This document shows, piece by piece, positions 1 to 5,618 of a DNA stretch of 6,403 bases. The position numbers and the translations under genes were made by a program. The stretch's first letter is position 1; each line of letters begins with the position of its first letter. Origin of the DNA: Sphingomonadales bacterium UBA1936 (GTDB lineage Bacteria > Pseudomonadota > Alphaproteobacteria > Sphingomonadales > Sphingomonadaceae); the NCBI GenBank assembly GCA_002336985.1, contig DDFE01000111.1:8597-14999 (forward strand), given 5' to 3'. The notes under the pieces are model-generated. The model made no database searches and was not told the origin of the DNA. It saw only the letters and a list, made by a program, of their open reading frames with translations.

Positions 1-545
1 GGCTTGCGAGCGAGATAGCCATGGCCGATCGCGTGCAACAGGTGCGTCTTGCCCTGCCCCGTGGGGCCATGGATGAACAGCGGGTTGAAACGCATCGGCC
101 CGCCGTCGGCGATGGCGCGGGCGGCATTATGCGCGATGCGGTTCGCATCACCGACCAGAAAGCTGTCGAACGTCAGGCGCGGGTCGAAGCGGAATGTGGG
201 TTCGCTTGCCGCCACGACGGGCGTTTCGGCTTTTTCGGTCAGGACCTGAACGCCGTTACTCTCATCGGCTACGATCCGGACGCCCATCACTTCGGGCACG
301 ATCGTGCGCCAGGCAAGCTTCAGTCGGTCGGCGACGTTTTTCGACACCCAATTGGCATGGAACGCCGACGGCAGCGCCAGCACGACCATCTGATCGACCG
401 CGCAATATCCGTCGAAACGGACCCGGCCCATCCACTGGTCGAAGCTGCGCGCCCCGATGTCCTTGCGAAGTCGATCACGAATGCCCCCCCAGGCATCTGC
501 AACACGGTCCTCGATCTTACCGTCCAGAACTGCCCCACCGCTCAC
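1..545 (-). CDS. dnaA: Chromosomal replication initiator protein DnaA (N-terminal 181 codons; runs off the left edge)
   Basis: DnaA is the AAA+ ATPase that binds DnaA boxes and opens the replication origin. The first 181 codons are visible. Residues 1 to about 90 form the N-terminal interaction domain, with the typical SFDQWMGRVRFDG and FHANWVSKNVADRL stretches. A short variable linker follows, from about 91 to 115. The AAA+ domain then begins with DPRLTFDSFLVGDANRIAH, and its Walker A P-loop GPTGQGKTHLLHAIG starts at residue 160. The rest, including Walker B and the helix-turn-helix domain, lies beyond the window. The start chosen is GTG at 545-543, because GGGGAGG lies 11 nt upstream and an in-frame TGA at 581-579 limits extension. 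A second in-frame GTG at 557-555 sits on the Shine-Dalgarno sequence and is less likely. Identity is near certain; the exact start is moderately so. In the P-loop, Gln replaces the Leu usual in DnaA (GxxGLGKT). Confidence 0.95.
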   Translation of the reverse strand, partial: MSGGAVLDGKIEDRVADAWGGIRDRLRKDIGARSFDQWMGRVRFDGYCAVDQMVVLALPSAFHANWVSKNVADRLKLAWRTIVPEVMGVRIVADESNGVQVLTEKAETPVVAASEPTFRFDPRLTFDSFLVGDANRIAHNAARAIADGGPMRFNPLFIHGPTGQGKTHLLHAIGHGYLARK

Positions 546-616
546 AGTCGACCACACCTCCCCGTCCGCGCATCGCGCTCATGGTTGTCTGACCGCCACA
601 AACGTCCTGCGCTCAT
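542..616 (-). CDS. Possible short leader ORF (24 aa) overlapping the dnaA start
   Basis: An ATG at 616-614 opens 24 codons. The TGA stop (544-542) overlaps the dnaA GTG (545-543) in a GTGA arrangement. A weak Shine-Dalgarno AAGG lies 4 nt before the ATG. The encoded peptide is rich in Arg and Gly (starting MSAGRLWRSDN) and resembles no family I know. The arrangement would allow dnaA translation to be coupled to the leader. The dnaA ribosome-binding site lies inside this ORF, so ribosomes translating it would pass over that site. Short ORFs arise easily by chance in GC-rich DNA, so this is a candidate only. Confidence 0.2.
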   Translation of the reverse strand: MSAGRLWRSDNHERDARTGRCGRL

Positions 617-897
617 CGAACCTTGTTAGGGATTCGGCGGTGCCGGGCGTTCGTCATGCTGGTCGCAACAGTGAGTCGCGTCATCCTGGAAACAGTTTTT
701 GGGCGAGCCATGGGGGTCGCGCAAGCATTCAGCCGTCAAAAAAAAGAAATAAAGGCGCTTGACGCGGGAGTCATAAGGTTTTCCGCGGTTTACTATTCAA
801 CATACTGATTTTGAATAATAATTCGAAACTACTTCACACGACGCTTGAAGCGAATCGCGGGAAAAGCTGGGTTTTTGTAATCAGCCCGTCACGAACG
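546..897 (-). promoter_or_regulatory. dnaA upstream control region (no protein gene recognised)
   Basis: These roughly 350 bp lie between the dnaA start and the rpsT terminator and must contain the dnaA promoter and leader. Visible elements are GANTC sites at 631-635, 673-677, 768-772 and 852-856; an A8 tract at 738-745 within an A-rich run to about 753; two outward-facing TTGACG hexamers (739-734 on the minus strand, 759-764 on the plus strand); and an AT-rich inverted repeat at 790-821. I could not pair any -35 hexamer with a convincing -10 for dnaA. No match to the DnaA box TTATCCACA and no clear CtrA box was seen, so an origin of replication is not supported here. GANTC is the site of the CcrM methyltransferase, which is known to affect dnaA transcription in Caulobacter. 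That it does so here is inference. Confidence 0.55.
790..821. repeat. AT-rich inverted repeat, 11-bp arms with a 10-bp spacer
   Basis: The left arm TTACTATTCAA (790-800) and right arm TTGAATAATAA (811-821) are inverted copies with one mismatch out of 11, separated by 10 bp. In RNA read toward dnaA the mismatch becomes a G-U pair, so a full 11-bp stem could form, although it is made almost entirely of A-U pairs. It has no GC-rich stem and no T-tract, so it does not look like a terminator. Its shape (two half sites one helical turn or so apart) fits a dimeric regulator's binding site or an easily melted element upstream of dnaA. No known regulator was recognised. Confidence 0.6.
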
Positions 898-934
898 AAA
901 GGGGCCGTCAGTCATATGACCGACGACCCCTTTT
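898..934 (-). terminator. Intrinsic terminator of rpsT
   Basis: The hairpin is centred on the perfect 10-bp palindrome GTCATATGAC (911-920). It is flanked by an inner stem, CGTC pairing with GACG, and an outer stem, AAAGGGG (898-904) pairing with CCCCTTT (927-933), with mismatches between the blocks. It begins 26 bp beyond the rpsT stop codon. On the minus strand the stem ends in CCCCTTT followed by CGTT. On the plus strand it ends in CCCCTTTT, so it could also stop transcription running the other way. It separates rpsT from the dnaA control region. Confidence 0.85.
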
Positions 935-959
935 GAAACAGTCTTGCGCGACGCGGCTT

Positions 960-1223
960 TTAGCCGAGCGCGGCAACCCGCTTGGCAAGGCGCGAGAATT
1001 TGCGCGCCGCAGTGTTCTTGTGAAGCACGCCCTTGGCGACACCGCGTGCCATTTCCGGCTGCGCGTCGGTCAGCGCTGCCGTGGCAGCAGCCTTGTCACC
1101 AGCGGTCAGTGCAGCTTCGACCTTCTTCACGAAGGTGCGAATGCGGCCCACGCGGGCACCGTTCACTTCGGCGCGGCGGTCGTTGCGACGGATGCGCTTC
1201 TTTGCTTGGGGCGTATTCGCCAT
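960..1223 (-). CDS. rpsT: 30S ribosomal protein S20
   Basis: The 87-residue basic protein has the length typical of S20, a primary binder of the 5' domain of 16S rRNA in the small ribosomal subunit. It begins MANTPQAKKRIRRNDRR and carries the conserved C-terminal block KGVLHKNTAARKFSRLAKRV. The ATG at 1223-1221 has AAGGA (1240-1236) 12 nt upstream, a rather long spacing. The gene lies downstream of mutM on the same strand and upstream of dnaA, and it ends in a strong hairpin, so it is probably transcribed as a single gene from its own promoter or together with mutM. Confidence 0.97.
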   Translation of the reverse strand: MANTPQAKKRIRRNDRRAEVNGARVGRIRTFVKKVEAALTAGDKAAATAALTDAQPEMARGVAKGVLHKNTAARKFSRLAKRVAALG

Positions 1224-1262
1224 GAAGTTTCGAAGTCCTTAGAGTATCTCGGAAAGCGCGCG

Positions 1263-1291
1263 CCCATAACGAGGGATGGGATTCGGGTCAA
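1263..1291 (-). promoter_or_regulatory. Candidate rpsT promoter with a GANTC site in the spacer
   Basis: In the 69-bp gap between mutM and rpsT, the minus strand has TTGACC (1291-1286), five of six matches to the -35 consensus. A 17-nt spacer leads to TATGGG (1268-1263), or a 16-nt spacer to TTATGG; the -10 match is weak either way. A GATTC site (1280-1284 on the plus strand) lies between the two. A small inverted repeat, CCCAT/ATGGG with an 8-nt loop, covers the -10. The position, about 40 nt before the start codon, suits rpsT. Confidence 0.4.
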
Positions 1292-1292
1292 C

Positions 1293-2108
1293 CTAATGCT
1301 GGCAGGCGCGGCACCAAAACGTCGACCGACCGCTGTCGACCATGCGCTCGACTGTTCCCTTACCACACGGGCAAGGCTCGCCCTCTCGCCCATAGACGCG
1401 CCACTGCTTGGCGAAATAGCCGAGTTGGCCGTCAGGGCGAGCATAATCGCGAAGAGTCGACCCGCCCGCTTCGATCGCCGCGTTCAATACCTCGCGGATG
1501 GCGACAACCAGCCGTTCGAGCGCGGCGCGGGCAATGTGTCCGGCGGGCTTTCTCGGAGCGATGTGCGACAGGTTCAGTGCCTCGCAAACATAGATGTTGC
1601 CCAGCCCCGCGACGACACGCTGATCGAGCAGCAACGCTTTCACCGGTGCCACGCGCCCATCGAATGCCCTGGCCAGATAAGCGCCGCTCAACCCCTCACC
1701 CAGCGGCTCCGGCCCAAGCGCAGCGAACGGCGGCCAGGCAGCGACGTCCGCTGTCGGCACCATGTCGACCGATCCGAATCGTCGCGCATCATTAAGCGCC
1801 AGGCGCACCCCAGCGTCGGTCTCCAGGATCAAATGATCGTGCGGCCCCAATGATTCAGGCTCGATCCGCCACCTCCCCGACATGCCGAGGTGAAAGATCA
1901 TCGTGTCGCCGCGATCTGTTTCGATCATTCCATATTTCGCGCGTCGCCCGAGGCCGATCACCCGCGCACCCGTCAACCGCTGGCGCAGATCGACCGGAAA
2001 TGCCCGGCGCAAGTCGGCCCGGCGCGCATCGACCGAGGTCAGTACGCGTCCCTCCAGCACGGGACGCAGGCCACGCACGGTGGTTTCGACTTCGGGAAGC
2101 TCGGGCAT
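1293..2108 (-). CDS. mutM: Bifunctional DNA-formamidopyrimidine glycosylase / AP lyase (Fpg)
   Basis: MutM removes oxidised purines such as 8-oxoguanine from DNA and cleaves the abasic site by beta,delta-elimination. The 271-residue product is close to the E. coli length (269). It begins MPELPEVETTVRGL, placing the catalytic Pro2 and Glu3 right after the removed Met. An in-frame TTG two codons upstream (2114) is rejected for that reason. Other conserved parts are Lys58 in GRRAKYG, HLGMSGRW at about 73-80, NDARRFG at 106-112, the H2TH region LLDQRVVAGLGNIYVCEAL (160-178), and the C-terminal zinc finger with Cys246, Cys248, Cys266 and Cys269 and the DNA-contacting GRSTFWC. The first Cys pair is C-P-C, one residue shorter than the usual CX2C. 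No good Shine-Dalgarno sequence is visible. The gene is divergent from ubiE with 55 bp between the start codons. Confidence 0.96.
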   Translation of the reverse strand: MPELPEVETTVRGLRPVLEGRVLTSVDARRADLRRAFPVDLRQRLTGARVIGLGRRAKYGMIETDRGDTMIFHLGMSGRWRIEPESLGPHDHLILETDAGVRLALNDARRFGSVDMVPTADVAAWPPFAALGPEPLGEGLSGAYLARAFDGRVAPVKALLLDQRVVAGLGNIYVCEALNLSHIAPRKPAGHIARAALERLVVAIREVLNAAIEAGGSTLRDYARPDGQLGYFAKQWRVYGREGEPCPCGKGTVERMVDSGRSTFWCRACQH

Positions 2109-2130
2109 CCACAACCGCTATGCGGCGTTT

Positions 2131-2151
2131 GCGGGGGCGGCAACCCCTCGC
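2131..2151 (+). other. Short GC-rich hairpin in the mutM/ubiE divergent gap
   Basis: GCGGGGG (2131-2137) can pair with CCCCTCGC (2144-2151), with one bulged T and a loop of about 6 nt. It sits just before the ubiE ribosome-binding site AGAGG (2154-2158). With only 55 bp between the mutM and ubiE start codons, both promoters must overlap this element or extend into the opposite coding regions. A role in mRNA folding or as an operator cannot be decided from sequence alone. Confidence 0.25.
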
Positions 2152-2163
2152 TAGAGGCGACGC

Positions 2164-2895
2164 ATGAACGACACCGTTTCCTTCGGCTATGAAGACATTG
2201 CCGCAACCGAGAAAACCGCCCGCGTCGGCGCCGTGTTCTCGAGCGTCGCCCGCAACTACGACCGCATGAACGATGCCATGTCGGCAGGCATGCACCGGCT
2301 GTGGAAGGACAAGTTCGTTCGCCGGGTAAAGCCGCGTGAGGGCGAATACATCCTCGACATGGCCGGAGGCACCGGCGACATCGCCTTCCGCATGGAGAAG
2401 TCGGGCGCGCACATCACCATCGCCGACATCAACGCCGACATGCTGGCCGAGGGCGTTGAGCGGGCTGCCGACCGCGGCGTCGATAGCCTGGTCTGGACCG
2501 AAGCCAATGCCGAAGCGCTGACGTTCCCCGACAAGAGCTTCGACGCGTACACGATCGCCTTCGGCATCCGGAACGTGACCGACATCCCGGCGGCGCTGAG
2601 AGAGGCACACCGCGTGTTGAAGCGTGGCGGGCGGTTCTATTGCCTGGAGTTCTCGACGACGCTGTGGCCGGGCTTCGGGGCGCTTTACGACGCCTATTCG
2701 CACAAGGTCGTGCCGAAGATCGGCCAGATGATCGCCGGCGATGCGGAAAGCTATCGCTACCTGATCGAATCGATCCGCCGCTTCCCCGACATGCCGTCGT
2801 TCGAACGGATGATCGCCGACGCGGGCTTCGTGCGCACGAAAGCGGAGCCGATCCTGGGCGGTGCGGTCGCCATCCATAGCGGCTGGAAGATTTGA
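2164..2895 (+). CDS. ubiE: Ubiquinone/menaquinone biosynthesis C-methyltransferase UbiE
   Basis: UbiE is the SAM-dependent C-methyltransferase of the quinone ring (2-octaprenyl-6-methoxy-benzoquinol methylation in ubiquinone synthesis). The 243-residue product is close to the E. coli length (251). It has the first family signature YDRMNDAMSAGMHRLW (32-47), SAM-binding motif I LDMAGGTGDIAF (64-75), the acidic loop ADINADML (87-94), FGIRNVTD (133-140), and the second signature RVLKRGGRFYCLEFS (150-164), where Arg stands in the usual Pro/Val place after Lys. The ATG at 2164 follows AGAGG with 5-6 nt spacing. Its stop overlaps the ubiB start. Quinone type (ubiquinone rather than menaquinone) is inferred from the neighbouring ubiB and the likely alphaproteobacterial host. 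Confidence 0.96.
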   Translation: MNDTVSFGYEDIAATEKTARVGAVFSSVARNYDRMNDAMSAGMHRLWKDKFVRRVKPREGEYILDMAGGTGDIAFRMEKSGAHITIADINADMLAEGVERAADRGVDSLVWTEANAEALTFPDKSFDAYTIAFGIRNVTDIPAALREAHRVLKRGGRFYCLEFSTTLWPGFGALYDAYSHKVVPKIGQMIAGDAESYRYLIESIRRFPDMPSFERMIADAGFVRTKAEPILGGAVAIHSGWKI

Positions 2896-4430
2896 CCCGA
2901 CCCTCGACCCATTTGTGGCGCCTGTTGAAATGGGGTCGCACGCTGGCGCGTCATGGCGCCCTACAGGGCATTGAGCGTGATCCTCTGGCGCCGCGCGAGG
3001 TCAAGCGGATCATCCGCATCGCTCGGTTCGGCGCCCGCGTGCCAAAGCAACCCGCCTATGCCGAGGCGTTCCAGGCGTGCGGCCCCGCCGCGATCAAGCT
3101 GGGACAGGCACTGGCGACGCGACCCGACCTGATCGGGGAAGCGGCGGCGCATGACTTGTACCGGCTACAGGATCGCCTGCCCGCCCTCCCCTTCACGGTC
3201 ATCAAGGCGGCGATCGAGCGCGGCCTCGCCAAGCCGATCGACGAAGTCTTCGCGAGCATCGAAGAAGAGCCGGTCGGCGCCGCCTCGATCGCGCAGGTCC
3301 ACCGTGCCGTCACGACCGAGGGCGTGACCGTTGCCGTCAAGGTCATCCGCCCCGGCGTCGAGCGCGAATTCGGCGAGGCACTCGAAACCTATGAATGGGC
3401 GGCGGCACAGCTGGAGGACATTGGCGGCGAATTCGCCCGGCTGCGTCCGCGGCTGACCATCGCGACCTTCCGCCAGTGGACTGCGCGCGAGCTCGATTTG
3501 CGGCGCGAAGCGGCTTCGGCGTCGGAACTCGCCGACGGAATGACCGCCGAACCGGGTTTCCGCATTCCCAAAATCGACTGGAAGCGCACGTCGCGAACGG
3601 TCCTGACGCTTGAATGGATCGACGGGATCAAGCTGTCGGACCTCGCAGCACTCGATGCTGCCGGGCACGATCGCAAGGCACTGGCGCAAACACTGGTCCG
3701 CGGCTTCCTGCGCCAGGCTATCGCAGAAGGATTCTTCCACGCCGACATGCACCAGGGCAATCTGCTGGTGACGGCGAACGGTGGACTGGTCGCGATCGAC
3801 TTCGGGATCATGGGCCGCATCGACCGGCGCGCGCGACAATGGCTGGCGGAGATACTCTACGGCCTGATCACCGGGAATTACCGCCGCGTCGCCGAGATCC
3901 ATTTCGAGGCGCAATACGTGCCCGCACACCACAATGTCGCCGAGTTCGCCACCGCGCTCCGCAGTGTGGGTGAGCCGATGCGCGGCCAGCCGGTCAAGGA
4001 CATGTCGGTCGGCAACATGCTCGACAGCCTGTTCGCGATCACCCGCGATTTCGACATGGTCACGCAACCGCATCTGCTGCTGCTCCAGAAAACCATGGTG
4101 ATGGTCGAGGGCGTCGCGACTGCGCTCGACCCCGACATCAACATGTGGGAAGTCGCCGAGCCAGTCGTGCGCGACTGGCTGCGCGGCGAACTGGGCCCCG
4201 AGGCAAAGCTTGCCGACCGCATCGTCGAGGATGTCCGCACGCTGTCGCGCCTGCCCGACCTGGTCCGCCGCATCGAGGAACGTTTTCCCGCCCCCGGCGG
4301 CGCTCCACCTCCCCCGCCGCTCGGCAATGTCCAGCTGGTCACGCGCATGGGTGCAGGATGGTGGCGTTATGTGCTTACCGCGCTGCTGGCCGGTGCGGCT
4401 GGCGCGGGCCTGACCCTCTGGCTAGGATAA
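2892..4430 (+). CDS. ubiB: UbiB, ABC1/ADCK-type atypical kinase of ubiquinone biosynthesis
   Basis: The protein of 512 residues belongs to the UbiB/COQ8 family of membrane-bound atypical kinases/ATPases that support ubiquinone synthesis. It shows every family hallmark: the KxGQ motif KLGQ (69-72), the Ala-rich loop VGAASIAQVH (128-137) that replaces the kinase Gly-rich loop, ATP-site Lys150 in VAVKVIRPG, the ExD motif ELD (200-202), the catalytic loop HADMHQGN (283-290) and DFG (303-305). After a Pro-rich linker (about 467-476) there is one hydrophobic helix (about 493-511) at the very C terminus, fitting membrane anchoring. The start is TTG at 2892, whose TTGA overlaps the ubiE stop by 4 nt. 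No in-frame ATG lies nearby, and the residues after TTG (MTRPSTHLWRLLKWGRT) look like a normal family N terminus. Translation is probably coupled to ubiE. Confidence 0.95.
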   Translation: MTRPSTHLWRLLKWGRTLARHGALQGIERDPLAPREVKRIIRIARFGARVPKQPAYAEAFQACGPAAIKLGQALATRPDLIGEAAAHDLYRLQDRLPALPFTVIKAAIERGLAKPIDEVFASIEEEPVGAASIAQVHRAVTTEGVTVAVKVIRPGVEREFGEALETYEWAAAQLEDIGGEFARLRPRLTIATFRQWTARELDLRREAASASELADGMTAEPGFRIPKIDWKRTSRTVLTLEWIDGIKLSDLAALDAAGHDRKALAQTLVRGFLRQAIAEGFFHADMHQGNLLVTANGGLVAIDFGIMGRIDRRARQWLAEILYGLITGNYRRVAEIHFEAQYVPAHHNVAEFATALRSVGEPMRGQPVKDMSVGNMLDSLFAITRDFDMVTQPHLLLLQKTMVMVEGVATALDPDINMWEVAEPVVRDWLRGELGPEAKLADRIVEDVRTLSRLPDLVRRIEERFPAPGGAPPPPPLGNVQLVTRMGAGWWRYVLTALLAGAAGAGLTLWLG

Positions 4431-4435
4431 GGGTC

Positions 4436-4978
4436 ATGCAGGGCAAACGCATCCTCCTGATCGTCGGCGGCGGGATTGCCGCCTACAAGGCGTGCGAACT
4501 GGTTCGCCTGAGCCGCAAGGCCGGTATCGGCGTGACCTGCGTCGTGACGGCGGCCGGGCAGCAGTTCGTGACGCCGATGACGCTGGCCGCGCTTTCCGAG
4601 AACAAGGTCTACACGACCTTGTGGGACCTGAAGGACGAGGCCGAGATGGGCCATATCCAGCTGAGCCGCGAAGCCGACCTGGTGGTCATCGCGCCCGCGA
4701 CCGCGGACCTGATGGCGAAAATGACGGCGGGGATCGCCGACGACCTCGCGACCACCTTGCTGCTGGCAACCGACAAGCCGGTACTCGCCGCCCCAGCGAT
4801 GAACGTGCGCATGTGGGAGCATGCTGCGACACGCCGGAATGTCGCGACGCTGCGTGGCGATGGAGTGACGGTCCTGGAGCCCGATGAAGGACCGATGGCC
4901 TGCGGCGAATACGGCCCGGGCCGCCTGCCCGAACCCGAAGCGATATTCGCGGAAATCGAAAAGCTTCTGTCAGCCTGA
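4436..4978 (+). CDS. coaC: Phosphopantothenoylcysteine decarboxylase CoaC (stand-alone half of CoaBC/Dfp)
   Basis: CoaC is the FMN-dependent enzyme that decarboxylates 4'-phospho-N-pantothenoylcysteine to 4'-phosphopantetheine in CoA synthesis. This 180-residue protein is one flavoprotein domain. It has the FMN-binding start ILLIVGGGIAAYKACELVR, TAAGQQFVTP (38-47), the active-site His73 in MGHIQLSREADLVVIAPATA, the substrate-binding PAMN (120-123), and the flexible-loop Cys156 in MACGEYGPGR. All catalytic elements of the decarboxylase half of E. coli Dfp are therefore present, but the reading frame stops (TGA 4976-4978) before the ligase half. The ATG is 5 nt after the ubiB stop, with AGGATAAGG just upstream as ribosome-binding site. 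A frameshifted CoaBC is the alternative reading. Confidence 0.93.
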   Translation: MQGKRILLIVGGGIAAYKACELVRLSRKAGIGVTCVVTAAGQQFVTPMTLAALSENKVYTTLWDLKDEAEMGHIQLSREADLVVIAPATADLMAKMTAGIADDLATTLLLATDKPVLAAPAMNVRMWEHAATRRNVATLRGDGVTVLEPDEGPMACGEYGPGRLPEPEAIFAEIEKLLSA

Positions 4979-4979
4979 A

Positions 4980-5618
4980 ATGGCCGCAGCTCCGCACATC
5001 GTCATGACGGCCGGGCCGACGCATGAGCCGATCGACCCCGTGCGCTATATCGCCAACCGGTCGTCGGGGAAGCAGGGCTTTGCAATCGCTGCTGCGCTCT
5101 CGGCGCTTGGCGCGCGAGTTACGCTAGTTGCGGGTCCAGTGACACTGGACACACCGCCGGGCGTCACGCGCATCGACGTCGAGACCGCACGCGAAATGAA
5201 TGCCGCGGTAAACACCGCGCTTCCTGCCGATGCCGCGGTGCTGGTCGCGGCCGTAGCGGACTGGCGCGTCGAAGCAGTTGGGCAAAAGATCAAGAAAGGG
5301 GCCGGCGGCCCGCCCGTCCTGCATCTCGTCGAGAATCCCGACATCCTGGCCAGTCTCGCCCGCAGCGCAAAGCGCCCGCGCCTGCTGATCGGATTTGCGG
5401 CCGAAACCGAACACGTCATTGAACATGCGCAATCCAAGCGTTTTCGAAAGGGATGCGACTGGATCGTCGCGAACGATGTATCCGGGGATGTGATGGGCGG
5501 CACGGACAACACGGTTCATCTGGTCACAGCGGATGGCATCGAGAGCTGGGCTCGTATGACGAAGGACGCCGTCGCCGAACGGCTGGCCGTGCGTATCATG
5601 GACGCATTGGGCGCATGA
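4980..5618 (+). CDS. coaB: Phosphopantothenate-cysteine ligase CoaB (stand-alone half of CoaBC/Dfp)
   Basis: CoaB joins phosphopantothenate to cysteine with CTP (via an acyl-cytidylate), the step before CoaC. The 212-residue protein covers the whole ligase domain: TAGPTHEPIDPVRYIANRSS and GKQG at 10-33, AAVADWR (90-96), the nucleotide-contacting KIKK (103-106), NPDIL (119-123), GFAAET (138-143), and VANDVSGDVMGG with TDNTVHLV at 163-182. The start is ATG at 4980, one base after the coaC TGA (TGAAATG). A longer in-frame ATG at 4884 lies inside coaC and gives an N terminus unlike the family. No clear Shine-Dalgarno sequence precedes it, so termination-reinitiation from coaC is likely. The reading frame is +1 relative to coaC. 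Its last codons overlap the next gene by 4 nt. Confidence 0.93.
   Translation: MAAAPHIVMTAGPTHEPIDPVRYIANRSSGKQGFAIAAALSALGARVTLVAGPVTLDTPPGVTRIDVETAREMNAAVNTALPADAAVLVAAVADWRVEAVGQKIKKGAGGPPVLHLVENPDILASLARSAKRPRLLIGFAAETEHVIEHAQSKRFRKGCDWIVANDVSGDVMGGTDNTVHLVTADGIESWARMTKDAVAERLAVRIMDALGA

Noticed and set aside
21..629. Long plus-strand ORF of 202 codons at the left edge
   Set aside because: It is antisense to dnaA, whose frame is unmistakable; its sequence has no recognisable domain and reflects the GC-rich codon pattern of the opposite strand.
546..897. Chromosomal replication origin
   Set aside because: The region is near dnaA and partly AT-rich, but no DnaA-box cluster (TTATCCACA-like) or 13-mer repeats were seen, and alphaproteobacterial origins often lie elsewhere.
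933..1853. Plus-strand ORF of 306 codons
   Set aside because: It runs antisense across the rpsT terminator, rpsT and mutM, all well supported; no domain or plausible start context.
2109..2114. TTG start for MutM two codons upstream
   Set aside because: Fpg needs Pro at position 2 as the catalytic N terminus, which fits only the ATG at 2108.
1855..2877. Minus-strand ORF of 340 codons
   Set aside because: It covers ubiE in antisense and the start of mutM in the wrong frame; both real genes are clear, and it has no family resemblance.
3165..4073. Minus-strand ORF of 302 codons
   Set aside because: It is fully antisense to the conserved core of ubiB, a common shadow in GC-rich DNA.
4884..4979. 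Longer CoaB starting 32 codons upstream
   Set aside because: The extra residues lie inside coaC in another frame and do not resemble CoaB; family homology begins right after the ATG at 4980.
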